38,311 nt of DNA, from the NCBI GenBank assembly GCA_023717525.1, contig JAMQPK010000175.1, forward strand, positions 1 to 38,311. Direction: 5' to 3'. This document shows, piece after piece, positions 1-7,652 of this stretch. This DNA is from Vicinamibacterales bacterium. Its GTDB lineage: Bacteria > Acidobacteriota > Vicinamibacteria > Vicinamibacterales > JAMQPK01. A program made the position numbers and the translations under genes. The notes beneath the pieces were generated by a model, which had not been told where the DNA came from, did no database searches, and saw only the letters and a program-made list of their open reading frames with translations. The stretch's first letter is position 1; each line of letters opens with the position of its first letter.

Positions 1-226
1 CGACGGTGCCGGCGAGCACATAGGTGATCGTTTCGATCCCGCGATGCGGATGCCACGGAAATCCGGCGATGTAGGCATCGGGGTTGTCGTTGCGGAAGTC
101 GTCGAGCAGCAGAAACGGATCGAACTCGCTCGTGGTTCCGAAACCGAACGCCCGCCGCAGCTGCACACCGGCGCCTTCCATGGTGGGCACGGACTGACGA
201 ATATCTTTCACCGGTCGAAGGGACAT
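1..226 (-). CDS. Pirin family protein (3' end outside window)
   Basis: The first 75 codons read as the N-terminal cupin of a pirin: a PTMEGAGVQLRRAFGF stretch, then DPFLLLDDF and FPWHPHRGIETITYVLAG. His59 and His61 of the HPH motif match two of the metal ligands of the family. Pirins are iron-binding bicupins; some act as quercetin dioxygenases or transcription cofactors, and the role here cannot be told. The ATG follows the hydrolase stop by 36 bp on the same strand, so it may be the last gene of the operon that starts at 2443. The C-terminal part lies beyond position 1. Confidence 0.9.
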   Translation of the reverse strand, partial: MSLRPVKDIRQSVPTMEGAGVQLRRAFGFGTTSEFDPFLLLDDFRNDNPDAYIAGFPWHPHRGIETITYVLAGTV

Positions 227-262
227 GTAAGGCCTCGCTTTCGTGTCGTCTAGTAAGACGCG

Positions 263-910
263 CTAGCCGGCTTTCTCGATCCAATCGACGATTGTCGCCT
301 GGATGTCCTGGTAAACCGTGAGCTGGCTCATCCCCTGTTTCGCGCCGACTTTGAACGAATGGTCGCCTCCCTCGACGATGTGAAGGGCGGGTGGGGGAGC
401 CAATCTGGCAAGGACCGGCCGTAGCTCGTCCGGAGTGCCGAACGTGTCGCGCGTGCCCTGAACGAACAGCATGGGCCTTTTGACGTCGGGAAGGTGAGCG
501 TCGCGGAGCCGATCGAGCCGCCCCGGCAGATGCAGGGGGTAGCCGAGCAGGACGACGCCAGCCAGCTCGAGCGTGGCATCCTCGGCGGCCACATGCGTCG
601 CGGCGCGACCACCCATCGACTTACCGCCAATGAAGAGACGCTCTCGGGCGCTCTTCAGGTTCTCGCGTGCTTCGGCAATGACCTGGCGATAGCGCTCGAT
701 GAGCTGCGGCAGGCGATCGGGCACGCGGCGGTGCTGTTCCATGTAGAGGAAGTCGAAGGTGACGATATCGAGTCCACGTTCGCTGAGCGCACGTGCGAAC
801 GTGGTCATGAACGGATGTTTCTGGCCGGCGCCTGCTCCGTGGGCGAGGATCAGTGTCGCGGGTTTTGGCAGCGGCGAGCCGGTTCGGTAGTAGGTGGCTG
901 TCGTCGGCAT
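263..910 (-). CDS. Alpha/beta hydrolase of the KANL3/Tex30 type
   Basis: This 215-residue cytoplasmic protein has an early HGAGAG oxyanion-type loop (residues 24-29), a GKSMGG nucleophile elbow with Ser98, a GTRDTFG segment with Asp155 and an EGGDHSF segment with His184, which gives a complete Ser-Asp-His triad. The pattern matches small dienelactone-hydrolase-like or KANL3/Tex30-like hydrolases; the substrate is unknown. The start is the ATG at 908-910, which overlaps the TGA of the upstream gene by one base (TGATG), so translation is coupled. An open frame continues further upstream inside the neighbouring gene, but that part looks like out-of-frame shadow. Confidence 0.88.
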   Translation of the reverse strand: MPTTATYYRTGSPLPKPATLILAHGAGAGQKHPFMTTFARALSERGLDIVTFDFLYMEQHRRVPDRLPQLIERYRQVIAEARENLKSARERLFIGGKSMGGRAATHVAAEDATLELAGVVLLGYPLHLPGRLDRLRDAHLPDVKRPMLFVQGTRDTFGTPDELRPVLARLAPPPALHIVEGGDHSFKVGAKQGMSQLTVYQDIQATIVDWIEKAG

Positions 911-1494
911 CACTTGTGTTGGCTGAGCGTCTTTCGCAAGACGGGCAGCTCTTTCTTGTAGCCTTCCGCATCGCCGTAGTCGACGAACGCACGGTAGTGG
1001 GCGTGGGCACCCTTCACGCGATGCGCGTGCTTGATGGGGCACCAGTACTGCTCCGTGCGCGCCGTCACTTCCCGAATGTACGCGAGCAGCCCGTTGGCAT
1101 AACCGCAATAGTTGCAGTTGGCCTTCTCGATGCCGTTCAGGTATGCCAGCTTTCCGCGATCGAGCGCGATGTAGTCGGATCGGCGCACGAGCGGGATGCC
1201 GTAAATCGGAAAACAGATCCACTGATACATCGTCACCCAGAGATCGAGGACGACGAACGGCAGCGTCAGCGAATAGATAATCGGTGCGCTCAGGATGCTT
1301 GGGATGTAGCTCTCCTGCAGGTATCGCCGGATCGAGGTCTTCATCGCCTTGTGACGGCGCTGCACCGTGTCCTCGAATCGCACGCGTCCGGCGTCGATTC
1401 GGTAGTGCCACTGTTTCTGGCGCTCGGCGATTTCCTGTTCGAGCTCGGTTTCGAGATCGCGAATGCGATCGAGCACGTCGAGCATGCGAGGCAT
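910..1494 (-). CDS. Conserved-looking membrane protein with CxxC motif, function unknown
   Basis: This 194-residue protein has a charged, probably coiled N-terminus (residues 1-60), a hydrophobic stretch at about 67-100 that could form one or two membrane segments, and a C-terminal domain with Cys127-x2-Cys130 and Cys152-Pro. The Cys set could bind a metal or be redox active. I do not recognise a named family. The ATG is preceded by AAGGAG at good spacing, and the gene starts 25 bp after the histidine kinase stop, so it is probably co-transcribed with the kinase and overlaps the hydrolase downstream. Confidence 0.8.
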   Translation of the reverse strand: MPRMLDVLDRIRDLETELEQEIAERQKQWHYRIDAGRVRFEDTVQRRHKAMKTSIRRYLQESYIPSILSAPIIYSLTLPFVVLDLWVTMYQWICFPIYGIPLVRRSDYIALDRGKLAYLNGIEKANCNYCGYANGLLAYIREVTARTEQYWCPIKHAHRVKGAHAHYRAFVDYGDAEGYKKELPVLRKTLSQHK

Positions 1495-1519
1495 TGGGGC
1501 TCCTTAGCTCCTTAACGCG

Positions 1520-2443
1520 TCAGGCAGATGCTGACGGCGGCGGCGGAGCCGACGGCAGCTCCAGCGTGAAGGTCGCACCGCGGCCTACGCCTCCGCTTTC
1601 GGCAAACGCGCGGCCGCCATGCCGTTTGGCCGTCGACGCGACGATGAACAGGCCGAGGCCTGTGCCTTTCACGCGCTGGGTCAGCGCCCAGGGCGTCCGG
1701 TAGAAGCGCCGGAAGATGCGCTTGGTTTCGTTCGGCGGGATGCCGATGCCGCGATCCTTGACGCGGAGGAACGCAAGGTCCTGCCGCGCGCGGCCCACCT
1801 CGACGTCCACGTGCACGTTCCCTTGTGAGTACTTCACCGCGTTGTCCAGCAGGTTCAGGATGGCGCCGCGCAGTTGATCGGGATCGCCGAGCACTTCGAC
1901 GGGTTCGGACGGCCGCTTCGGCATGTCGAGCGCTTCGGCTGCGAGGTGGCGCTGCGTTCGCGTCAGCTCGACGCAGTCGAGTGCGAGCAGACCGAGATCG
2001 ACGCGCGCCTGGTGCTGCGGCACGTGGCCCGTTTTCCCGGCCTGCAGCACCTGCTCGATGGTTTGAATGAGGCGGTCGCTGTCCTGCAGCATCACATCGT
2101 AGAACTCGCGGCGCTTGCTTTCATCGACCTCCGCGCCCCGGGCCTTCAGCGTTTCGAGGTGAAGGCGAATCGACGTGACCGGCGTTTTCAGCTCGTGGGT
2201 GACCGCGTTGACGAACGCGTCCTGCTGCTCGTTCAGCCTGATTTCGCGGACGAGGAATGTCGTGTTGAGAATGAGGCCGGTGATGATGGCGGCGAAGATG
2301 ATGCTGCCAAGGAGCAGCGGCACGATCTCGCGCAGCGTGAGCACGATCCAGCCGACCGACAGCGCCGCCGCCAGCGCGACGAGACAGATGCAGAAGGTGA
2401 CGAAGAAGGCGATGACGCCTCGCCGGCCAGGGCCAACGGCCAT
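1520..2443 (-). CDS. Membrane sensor histidine kinase
   Basis: This 307-residue kinase has two close membrane segments (about residues 11-35 and 41-65) and almost no periplasmic loop, so any sensing is probably within the membrane or cytoplasm. The dimerisation domain has the phosphoacceptor His83 in VTHELKTP; the ATPase domain has the N box at 192-203 (Asn197), the G1 box DRGIG at 230-234, the F box FRRFY and the G2 box GTGLGLF at 260-266. No response regulator gene lies next to it; the nearest, at 13348-13746, is a lone receiver over 10 kb away. It heads the operon with the Cys-membrane protein and hydrolase. Confidence 0.92.
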   Translation of the reverse strand: MAVGPGRRGVIAFFVTFCICLVALAAALSVGWIVLTLREIVPLLLGSIIFAAIITGLILNTTFLVREIRLNEQQDAFVNAVTHELKTPVTSIRLHLETLKARGAEVDESKRREFYDVMLQDSDRLIQTIEQVLQAGKTGHVPQHQARVDLGLLALDCVELTRTQRHLAAEALDMPKRPSEPVEVLGDPDQLRGAILNLLDNAVKYSQGNVHVDVEVGRARQDLAFLRVKDRGIGIPPNETKRIFRRFYRTPWALTQRVKGTGLGLFIVASTAKRHGGRAFAESGGVGRGATFTLELPSAPPPPSASA

Positions 2444-2450
2444 AGGGGAG

Positions 2451-2456
2451 AGGATA
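2451..2456 (-). promoter_or_regulatory. -10 box TATCCT for the histidine kinase operon
   Basis: On the minus strand TATCCT is followed by 7 nt and then the kinase ATG, which puts the expected transcription start at or next to the start codon. No Shine-Dalgarno sequence is present, so the mRNA would be leaderless. Confidence 0.5.
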
Positions 2457-2460
2457 GCTT

Positions 2461-2583
2461 ATTGGCGAGTGGGTGATAGGTGATGTGGCGATTGGATGGG
2501 ATGTGGCGATTGGATGGGATGTGGCGATTGGAAGGGATAGGCGATCCCACCAATCACCCACTCACCAATCACCCAATCGCCAA
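2461..2583. repeat. Intergenic tandem repeat inside a long inverted repeat
   Basis: Three copies of an 18-bp unit, GATGTGGCGATTGGATGG, lie at 2482-2499, 2500-2517 and 2518-2535 (the third has one change), followed by a degenerate part copy. The outer arms at 2461-2477 and 2553-2569 are inverted copies matching at 16 of 17 positions. The right side, 2549-2583, is itself made of 7-8 bp steps of the AATCACC type. The element fills the spacer between the desaturase stop and the kinase promoter and would form a long hairpin in RNA. It is not a CRISPR: the units are adjacent, with no spacers. Confidence 0.85.
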
Positions 2584-2586
2584 TGT

Positions 2587-3429
2587 CTACGCGGCTGCTT
2601 CGTCGAGCGCGCTGTCCACAGTCGCGCGGCGGACCTGGGTGGCCAGGCCGAGGAGCTCGAGCGCGCGGATGTGCAGATAAGTAAGGTCGATCTCGTACCA
2701 CGCCAGACCATGAGCCGCCGACGCGGGGTGCGCGTGATGATTGTTGTGCCACCCTTCACCGAAGGTGATCGCCGCGACCCACCAGCTGTTTCGAGAGTCG
2801 TCTCGAGTATTGAACCGGCGCGATCCCCACATGTGGGTCGCCGAGTTCACGAGCCAGGTCGCGTGCAGGCCGACGGTCGTCCGAAGAAAGATGCCCCACA
2901 GAACCCAGTTCCAGCCGCCAATCGCGAGCAGCACGACGCCGAGCGTCGTCAGCGGCACCCAGTGATATTTCGTCATCCAGACGTGGAACGCGTCCTTCGC
3001 CATGTCTGGCGCGTATCTGGCGGTGAGCTTCGTGTCGTTGTGAAGAGGTTCGCCGAAGAGGATCCAACCCATGTGCGCCCAGAATCCGCCGTGCTGGGGC
3101 GTGTGCGGATCCGGCTCCTGGTCGGAATACTGATGATGCCGGCGGTGAATCGCGACCCAGAAAAGTGGGCCACCCTCGAGCGCGAGCGTCGCGCAGAGCG
3201 TGAGAAAGTATTCGACGAATTTCGGCGTCTTGTACGACCGGTGGGTCAAGAGGCGGTGATACGACATGCCGATGCCCCAGGCCAGCGAGACGTAGTAGGT
3301 GACGAGGAAAACCGTGAGCCCCGACCAGGTGAAATCGAGGAGCGCCCAGATGGCGCCGATATGAAACAAAATCATGAAGAACGCGGTAATCCACGAAATC
3401 TTGCTATATCGCTCGTCTCTAGCCGACAA
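2587..3429 (-). CDS. Acyl-CoA/acyl-lipid fatty acid desaturase
   Basis: This 280-residue integral membrane di-iron desaturase has all three histidine boxes: HRLLTH (58-63), HRRHH (95-99) and HNNHH (228-232). Hydrophobic segments lie at about 15-50 and 157-195, the usual delta-9 stearoyl-CoA desaturase layout. It would introduce a double bond into saturated acyl chains and so adjust membrane fluidity. The start chosen is a TTG, because AGGAG stands 7 nt before it and no in-frame ATG lies near. The spacer upstream holds three TGTAAG repeats that could serve regulation. Confidence 0.93.
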   Translation of the reverse strand: MSARDERYSKISWITAFFMILFHIGAIWALLDFTWSGLTVFLVTYYVSLAWGIGMSYHRLLTHRSYKTPKFVEYFLTLCATLALEGGPLFWVAIHRRHHQYSDQEPDPHTPQHGGFWAHMGWILFGEPLHNDTKLTARYAPDMAKDAFHVWMTKYHWVPLTTLGVVLLAIGGWNWVLWGIFLRTTVGLHATWLVNSATHMWGSRRFNTRDDSRNSWWVAAITFGEGWHNNHHAHPASAAHGLAWYEIDLTYLHIRALELLGLATQVRRATVDSALDEAAA

Positions 3430-3490
3430 ATGTGGACTCCTTAGGTTGTGGAAATCGAGTTACACGATAGCAAGCTTCCGTACACACCTT

Positions 3491-3516
3491 TGTAAGACTT
3501 GTGTAAGTGCTGTAAG
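3491..3516. repeat. Three TGTAAG direct repeats upstream of the desaturase
   Basis: TGTAAG occurs at 3491-3496, 3502-3507 and 3511-3516, that is, with starts 11 and 9 bp apart, close to one helical turn each. They lie 62-87 bp upstream of the desaturase start codon in the 129-bp spacer, a place where an activator or repressor could bind. No regulator can be named. Confidence 0.4.
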
Positions 3517-3558
3517 CGCTTGCTGATGTGTGCTTTAGCTGTTATCAGTCGGAGAGCT

Positions 3559-4011
3559 CTAATCCGTAACCGTCAATAGTTCGATGTCGAAGACAATCGT
3601 GGCGTTCGCCGGAATCGGGCCACTTCCAGCACTGCCATAGGCAAGACCTGGGGGGATGATCAGCCTGCGCTTCCCGCCGACCGCCATGCCGACGACGCCC
3701 TGATCCCACCCACGAATCACGGAGCCGGCGCCAACTCTGAACGCAAAAGGTCCTCTCAGGGCAGAAGTGTCGAACTGCGCACCCTTCTTGTCTGTGTTGG
3801 CCTCGTTGTAGAGCCACCCTGTGTAATGCACTGTGACGGCGTTGCCGTTGGCCGCCACGCGCCCCGTCCCGGTGACGAGATCGACCTGCGAGAATGGCAC
3901 GTTGAGGTTCTGTGAGGGGTCGTTCGCCGCCGCGCTCGGCGCGCTTGGCGAGCTGCCGCATGCAGCAGTGGCGACGAGGAGCAGCGCGATTCCAAGGGCT
4001 CGTAAGGTCAT
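3559..4011 (-). CDS. FKBP-type peptidyl-prolyl isomerase, probable lipoprotein
   Basis: This 150-residue protein has an N-terminal signal ending at Cys18 (ATAACGSS), a plausible though not perfect lipobox, then a Ser/Ala-rich linker and one FKBP domain (about 45-150). Family landmarks are VTVHYTGWL, FDTS, VIRGWDQGV, GGKRRLIIPP, LAYG and a closing VFDIELL. It would catalyse cis-trans isomerisation of Xaa-Pro bonds in exported proteins. It lies 12 bp downstream of the Cys-rich membrane protein, and a TAGAAT box at that gene's stop codon could give it its own leaderless transcript. Confidence 0.93.
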   Translation of the reverse strand: MTLRALGIALLLVATAACGSSPSAPSAAANDPSQNLNVPFSQVDLVTGTGRVAANGNAVTVHYTGWLYNEANTDKKGAQFDTSALRGPFAFRVGAGSVIRGWDQGVVGMAVGGKRRLIIPPGLAYGSAGSGPIPANATIVFDIELLTVTD

Positions 4012-4020
4012 ATATTCGTC

Positions 4021-4026
4021 ATTCTA
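4021..4026 (-). promoter_or_regulatory. -10 box TAGAAT overlapping a stop codon
   Basis: On the minus strand the TAG stop of the 4024-4386 gene is also the first half of TAGAAT, and the FKBP ATG follows 9 nt after that box. The spacing fits a near-leaderless internal promoter for the isomerase gene. Confidence 0.45.
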
Positions 4027-4386
4027 GTCGCTGGCATTTCTCGCGTCTGTAATCATTTTTTTGATCTTGTCGATGTTGGTCGTGCGAATCGGGCATGTGC
4101 TGTCGGTGGCGACGCACTGTGCGATGTCCATGCCGCATCCGCACGTGCATCGCGCGGTGTTGGCGGCTTCGAGCGCCGCTTTCTTCTGCGACGCGTCGAG
4201 CGCGCTGAAATCAATGACTCCGAGGTCCTCCTCGTCGTAGCGCACGCCTGACGTATTGGCGAGCCCGTAAAAAAGGGCCCCGACCGCGGCGATTGCACCG
4301 ACCCAGGTCGCCGCCTTCTTCAGCCGCCGCCCGGCCCGCCGGCGAGCGGCTTCGGCCTGCTTGGCGCGTTTGTCAGGTTTACCCAT
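4024..4386 (-). CDS. Single-pass membrane protein with Cys-rich tail, function unknown
   Basis: This 120-residue protein has a strongly basic N-terminus (about 1-25), one membrane segment (about 26-44) and an exported tail holding C80-x-C82-x-C84, C91 and C98-Pro. The Lys/Arg-rich start and the position of the hydrophobic stretch put the Cys motif outside the cytoplasm. The C-x-C-x-C set recalls small thiol or metal-binding modules; no enzyme activity can be assigned. It is transcribed towards the FKBP isomerase gene, so a shared role in envelope protein folding is possible but unproven. Confidence 0.75.
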   Translation of the reverse strand: MGKPDKRAKQAEAARRRAGRRLKKAATWVGAIAAVGALFYGLANTSGVRYDEEDLGVIDFSALDASQKKAALEAANTARCTCGCGMDIAQCVATDSTCPIRTTNIDKIKKMITDARNASD

Positions 4387-4406
4387 GCGTCGGCGCTATT
4401 TTACGC

Positions 4407-4412
4407 TACACT
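4407..4412 (+). promoter_or_regulatory. -10 box TACACT for the NHL-GMC operon
   Basis: TACACT ends 12 nt before the ATG at 4425, predicting a leader of only about 6 nt. No Shine-Dalgarno sequence precedes the ATG. The divergent gene begins at 4386, so the promoter region is very short. Confidence 0.4.
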
Positions 4413-4424
4413 CTCGGCCACTTT

Positions 4425-5321
4425 ATGCATCGCATACTTTTCGTCATCTCCCTCATGTTGGCGTTAGGCGTGGTTCCGGCAGCCGGACAGGATACGGGGC
4501 ACTACCGCGTCGTCGAGAACTGGGTCCAGTTTCCACCGGAAGTCACCAAATGGGGCTCGGCGACCGGCGTCGACGTCGATTCGCACGACAACCTCTACGT
4601 GTTCCATCGCAACGACGCGATGCCGATCATGGCGTTCGATCGGAACGGCAAGTTCGTGCGTGCGTGGGGCAAGGGCATGTTTACGACGACGCATTTCCTG
4701 CGCACCGATCGGGACGGGAACGTCTGGGTGACCGATCGCGGCGCGATGACGGCCTACAAGTTCGCGCCCGACGGCAAGCTGCTCCTGACGATCGGCCAGA
4801 AAGCCGTGAAAGGGGACAACGAATCGAAAGAGGCCTACAACGGCATGGCCGATCTCGCCGTCGCGAAGAACGGCGACATCTACATCGCCGATGGCGAAGG
4901 GCCGAACACGCGCGTCGTGAAGCTCTCGAAGGACGGCACGTTCATCAAGTGGTGGGGCGGCAAGGGGACTGGCCCTGGGCAGTTCGACGTGCCGCACAGC
5001 ATCACGATGGACGGGAAGGGCCGCGTCTACGTCGCCGACCGGTCGAATAACCGCGTGCAGATTTTCGACAAGGACGGAAAGTTCCTGAGTCAGTGGACGC
5101 ACCTCGGGGTGCCGTGGGGCATCACGGTCAAGGATGATCTGATGTACCTGGTCGACGGCACCGAGAACAACTGCCTGCTGATCGTTCAGCTGAAGGACGG
5201 GAAAGTCATCGATCGCGTCGAAGGGCTGAGCAACGCGACGGCGGTTGCGGTCGATTCGCACGGCGCGATTTACATCGGCGAGGTCAACGGAACCAATGTG
5301 AAGAAACTTGTGAAGAAGTGA
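4425..5321 (+). CDS. Secreted NHL-repeat six-bladed beta-propeller protein
   Basis: This 298-residue protein starts with a clear signal peptide (MHRILFVISLMLALG, cleavage near AAG-Q). Repeats of the type DxxGNVWVTDRG, KNGDIYIADG and GKGRVYVADRSNNRVQIFDKDGKF mark an NHL or PAL-like propeller. Such proteins are periplasmic or extracellular binding or lyase scaffolds; the ligand is unknown. The ATG at 4425 is chosen because it begins the signal peptide; the frame is open further upstream but that part overlaps the divergent gene. Its TGA overlaps the GTG of the next gene by 4 bp, so the three genes to 7646 form one operon. Confidence 0.88.
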   Translation: MHRILFVISLMLALGVVPAAGQDTGHYRVVENWVQFPPEVTKWGSATGVDVDSHDNLYVFHRNDAMPIMAFDRNGKFVRAWGKGMFTTTHFLRTDRDGNVWVTDRGAMTAYKFAPDGKLLLTIGQKAVKGDNESKEAYNGMADLAVAKNGDIYIADGEGPNTRVVKLSKDGTFIKWWGGKGTGPGQFDVPHSITMDGKGRVYVADRSNNRVQIFDKDGKFLSQWTHLGVPWGITVKDDLMYLVDGTENNCLLIVQLKDGKVIDRVEGLSNATAVAVDSHGAIYIGEVNGTNVKKLVKK

Positions 5322-5956
5322 CTAGCCACACCGGAGTCTCCAGGCGGCAGCTCTTCACGCGCGCGGGCGTCGCCGGGGCCGCGATTTTCGCGATGCCCGA
5401 GTTCAGCCGCGTGCTCGGCATCAGGCAGCAGCTCGTCGCGCAGGCGCAGACGCAGATGCAGATGCGAACGCTGACGGCGCCAGAGCTCGCCGCGCTGACG
5501 GCGATGTGCGGCCGCATCATTCCGGCCGATGCGAATGGTCCCGGCGCCATCGAGGCAAAAGCGCCCCAGTACATCGATCACTCGCTGAGTGGGGCGCTGG
5601 CAGGCGCACGGCAGTCGTATGCCGAGGGCCTTGCGGCGCTCGACGCGGGATCGCAGCAGAAATTCGGTGCGCCCTTCGTGAAGCTGACGCCGGCACAGCA
5701 GGACGCGGTGCTCACAGACATTCAGGACGGACCCTTCTTCAACCTCGTGCGCGGACACACGCTGCAGGGGACCTTCTGCGATCCGCTCTATGGCGGCAAT
5801 GCCAACTTCATCGGATGGGATTTGATCGGCTATCCAGGCGTCAGGCTGAACGTCACCGCTGCGGAGCAGAACATGTCGACGCCGGCGACGCGCAACCACA
5901 AATCAGCCTACGACTACCTCATGTTCTCGAAGACGGAGACCATGAATGGCCACTAA
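5318..5956 (+). CDS. Gluconate 2-dehydrogenase subunit 3 family protein, Tat-exported
   Basis: This 212-residue protein opens with a twin-arginine signal (SRRQLFTRAGVAGAA) and continues as the small subunit that partners membrane-linked GMC dehydrogenases: LTAPELAALTAMCGRIIPAD near residue 55, and a GGNANFIGWDLIGYPG stretch near the end. In this family the small subunit carries the FAD subunit across the membrane through its Tat signal. The GTG start at 5318 overlaps the upstream TGA, and the end overlaps the GMC gene by 11 bp, which supports subunits made together. Confidence 0.9.
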   Translation: MTSHTGVSRRQLFTRAGVAGAAIFAMPEFSRVLGIRQQLVAQAQTQMQMRTLTAPELAALTAMCGRIIPADANGPGAIEAKAPQYIDHSLSGALAGARQSYAEGLAALDAGSQQKFGAPFVKLTPAQQDAVLTDIQDGPFFNLVRGHTLQGTFCDPLYGGNANFIGWDLIGYPGVRLNVTAAEQNMSTPATRNHKSAYDYLMFSKTETMNGH

Positions 5957-7646
5957 CCTGAAAAAGACCGACGTCGTCATTATCGGAATGGGCGCCGCCG
6001 GCGGTGTGGCGGCGCTGCCGCTCGCGCAGGCCGGCATCGAAGTCGTCGGACTTGAAGCAGGCACGTGGCTGGCGGCCAAGGATTTCGCACCCGACGAGCT
6101 GCGGAACAATTTCCGCGCCTGGCCGCAGGCGATCCAGAAGGCGCAGAACGAAATCCCTACCCATCGGCCGAATGCCGGCGCGCCGAGTTCGCCGCGCCTT
6201 GCGATTCACCCGATGATGAACGCAGTCGGCGGCACATCGCTCCACTACTGGGCGCAAAGCTGGCGGCTGAGCCCCTGGGATTTCAAGGTCGTCAGCGAAA
6301 CGACGAGGCGCTACGGCGCTTCCAGAATTCCGAAGGGCTCGACCGTCGAGGACTGGCCGTTCGGGATCGAGGAAATCGAACGCTTCTACGATATCGTCGA
6401 GCAGGAAATCGGCGTGTCGGGCAAGGCGGGGAACATCAACGGCACGATCGATCCGCGAGGAAACATCTTCGAGGCGCCAAGGAAGCGCGAGTTTCCCATG
6501 CCGCCCCTGCGCTGGAGCGAGTGGCACGATCGCATGGCCTCCGCGGCGCGGGGCCTCGGATGGCATCCGTTCCCTGGCCCCGCCGCCATCAACACGAAGA
6601 GCTATGGCAACCGATCTGGCTGTGCCTATCATGGCTACTGCAACCGGGGCGGTTGCCACGTGAACGCGAAGGGATCGACGGCCGTCACCACAATCCCAAA
6701 GGCGATGAAGACAGGCAAGCTGTCGGTCGTGACGCAGGCCAGCGTGACGTCCATCAACGTCGACGGCAACGGGCGCGTGACCGGCGTCACCTACGTAAAG
6801 GGACGCGAGGAATTCTTTCAGCCGGCGACCGCGGTGCTGCTCGCTGCGTATACCTACGAGAACGTGCGCACGCTGCTGCTCTCGAAGTCGAAGGCATTTC
6901 CGAACGGCCTCTCGAACAATCACGGTCAGGTCGGACGGCACTATCTGACGCACGCCACGGGCGGCGGCGTGACCGCGCTGTTTCCGATGAAGCTGAACAA
7001 CTGGTACGGACTGCCGGCGCAAGGCGTGGCGGTCGACGACTGGGCCGACGACAGCTTCGATCACTCGAGCGTCGATTTCATCGGTGGCGGGAATCTATTC
7101 GTCTATTCCGATCGACGGCCGATCAGTGCCGCCGGCATGAACACGTTCGGCCGCGCGCCCGCGTGGGGATCGGCCTGGAAGGCGTTCGTCAAAGAGAACG
7201 CCGACAAATGGCATGGCGCCTACATGCAGAAGACGACGCTGCCGTACGAGGACAACTATCTCGATCTGGATCCCGAGGTGAAGGACCCGCTTGGCTTGCC
7301 TGTGTGCCGAATCACTGCTGATTTCAAAGACAACGAGCGAAACGCCGCGACATTCTGCCAGGACAAGATGGAGCAGTGGTATCGCGCGGCAGGCGCCGTC
7401 GAGATCGTTCGCGGCCCTCTCGGCACAATGGGGCCGTCGACGCACGCGTACGGTGGCACGCGGATGGGAAAGAGCGCGGAGACGAACGTCGTGAACGAGT
7501 GGGGTTTGTCGCACGAGGTGCCGAACCTCGGCGTTCTAGGTGCGAGCATCATGGGCACCAGCGGTGCCCATAATCCGACGCTGACGGTTCAGGCGCTGGC
7601 GTGGCGGACTGCGGAGTACCTCGCCAGAAACCTGAACAAGATGTAG
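5946..7646 (+). CDS. GMC-family FAD-dependent oxidoreductase, large subunit
   Basis: This 566-residue flavoprotein starts with a Rossmann FAD motif (DVVIIGMGAAGG, residues 9-20) and ends with the GMC signature region, GTSGAHNPTLTVQAL, which holds the active-site His-Asn pair near residue 542. Another conserved part, GGTSLHYWAQSWRL, lies near residue 96. It has no signal peptide and probably leaves the cytoplasm bound to the Tat-signal subunit encoded just upstream. The substrate is likely a sugar, polyol or alcohol; electrons would pass to a cytochrome or quinone, but no cytochrome gene is in this operon. Confidence 0.93.
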   Translation: MATNLKKTDVVIIGMGAAGGVAALPLAQAGIEVVGLEAGTWLAAKDFAPDELRNNFRAWPQAIQKAQNEIPTHRPNAGAPSSPRLAIHPMMNAVGGTSLHYWAQSWRLSPWDFKVVSETTRRYGASRIPKGSTVEDWPFGIEEIERFYDIVEQEIGVSGKAGNINGTIDPRGNIFEAPRKREFPMPPLRWSEWHDRMASAARGLGWHPFPGPAAINTKSYGNRSGCAYHGYCNRGGCHVNAKGSTAVTTIPKAMKTGKLSVVTQASVTSINVDGNGRVTGVTYVKGREEFFQPATAVLLAAYTYENVRTLLLSKSKAFPNGLSNNHGQVGRHYLTHATGGGVTALFPMKLNNWYGLPAQGVAVDDWADDSFDHSSVDFIGGGNLFVYSDRRPISAAGMNTFGRAPAWGSAWKAFVKENADKWHGAYMQKTTLPYEDNYLDLDPEVKDPLGLPVCRITADFKDNERNAATFCQDKMEQWYRAAGAVEIVRGPLGTMGPSTHAYGGTRMGKSAETNVVNEWGLSHEVPNLGVLGASIMGTSGAHNPTLTVQALAWRTAEYLARNLNKM

Positions 7647-7652
7647 ACGGAT

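Noticed and set aside
853..1515. A 220-codon plus-strand frame
   Set aside because: Antisense to the Cys-membrane protein, which has a good ribosome binding site and a sensible protein sequence; the plus-strand product looks like a shadow.
2121..2752. Several minus-strand frames with SNRHIP or PHPIQS repeats
   Set aside because: They are translations of the 2482-2535 tandem repeats and do not correspond to any protein; the two strong genes on either side explain the rest.
4464..5261. A 265-codon minus-strand frame
   Set aside because: Antisense to the NHL propeller and rich in Arg/Val/Asp repeats that mirror the propeller codons.
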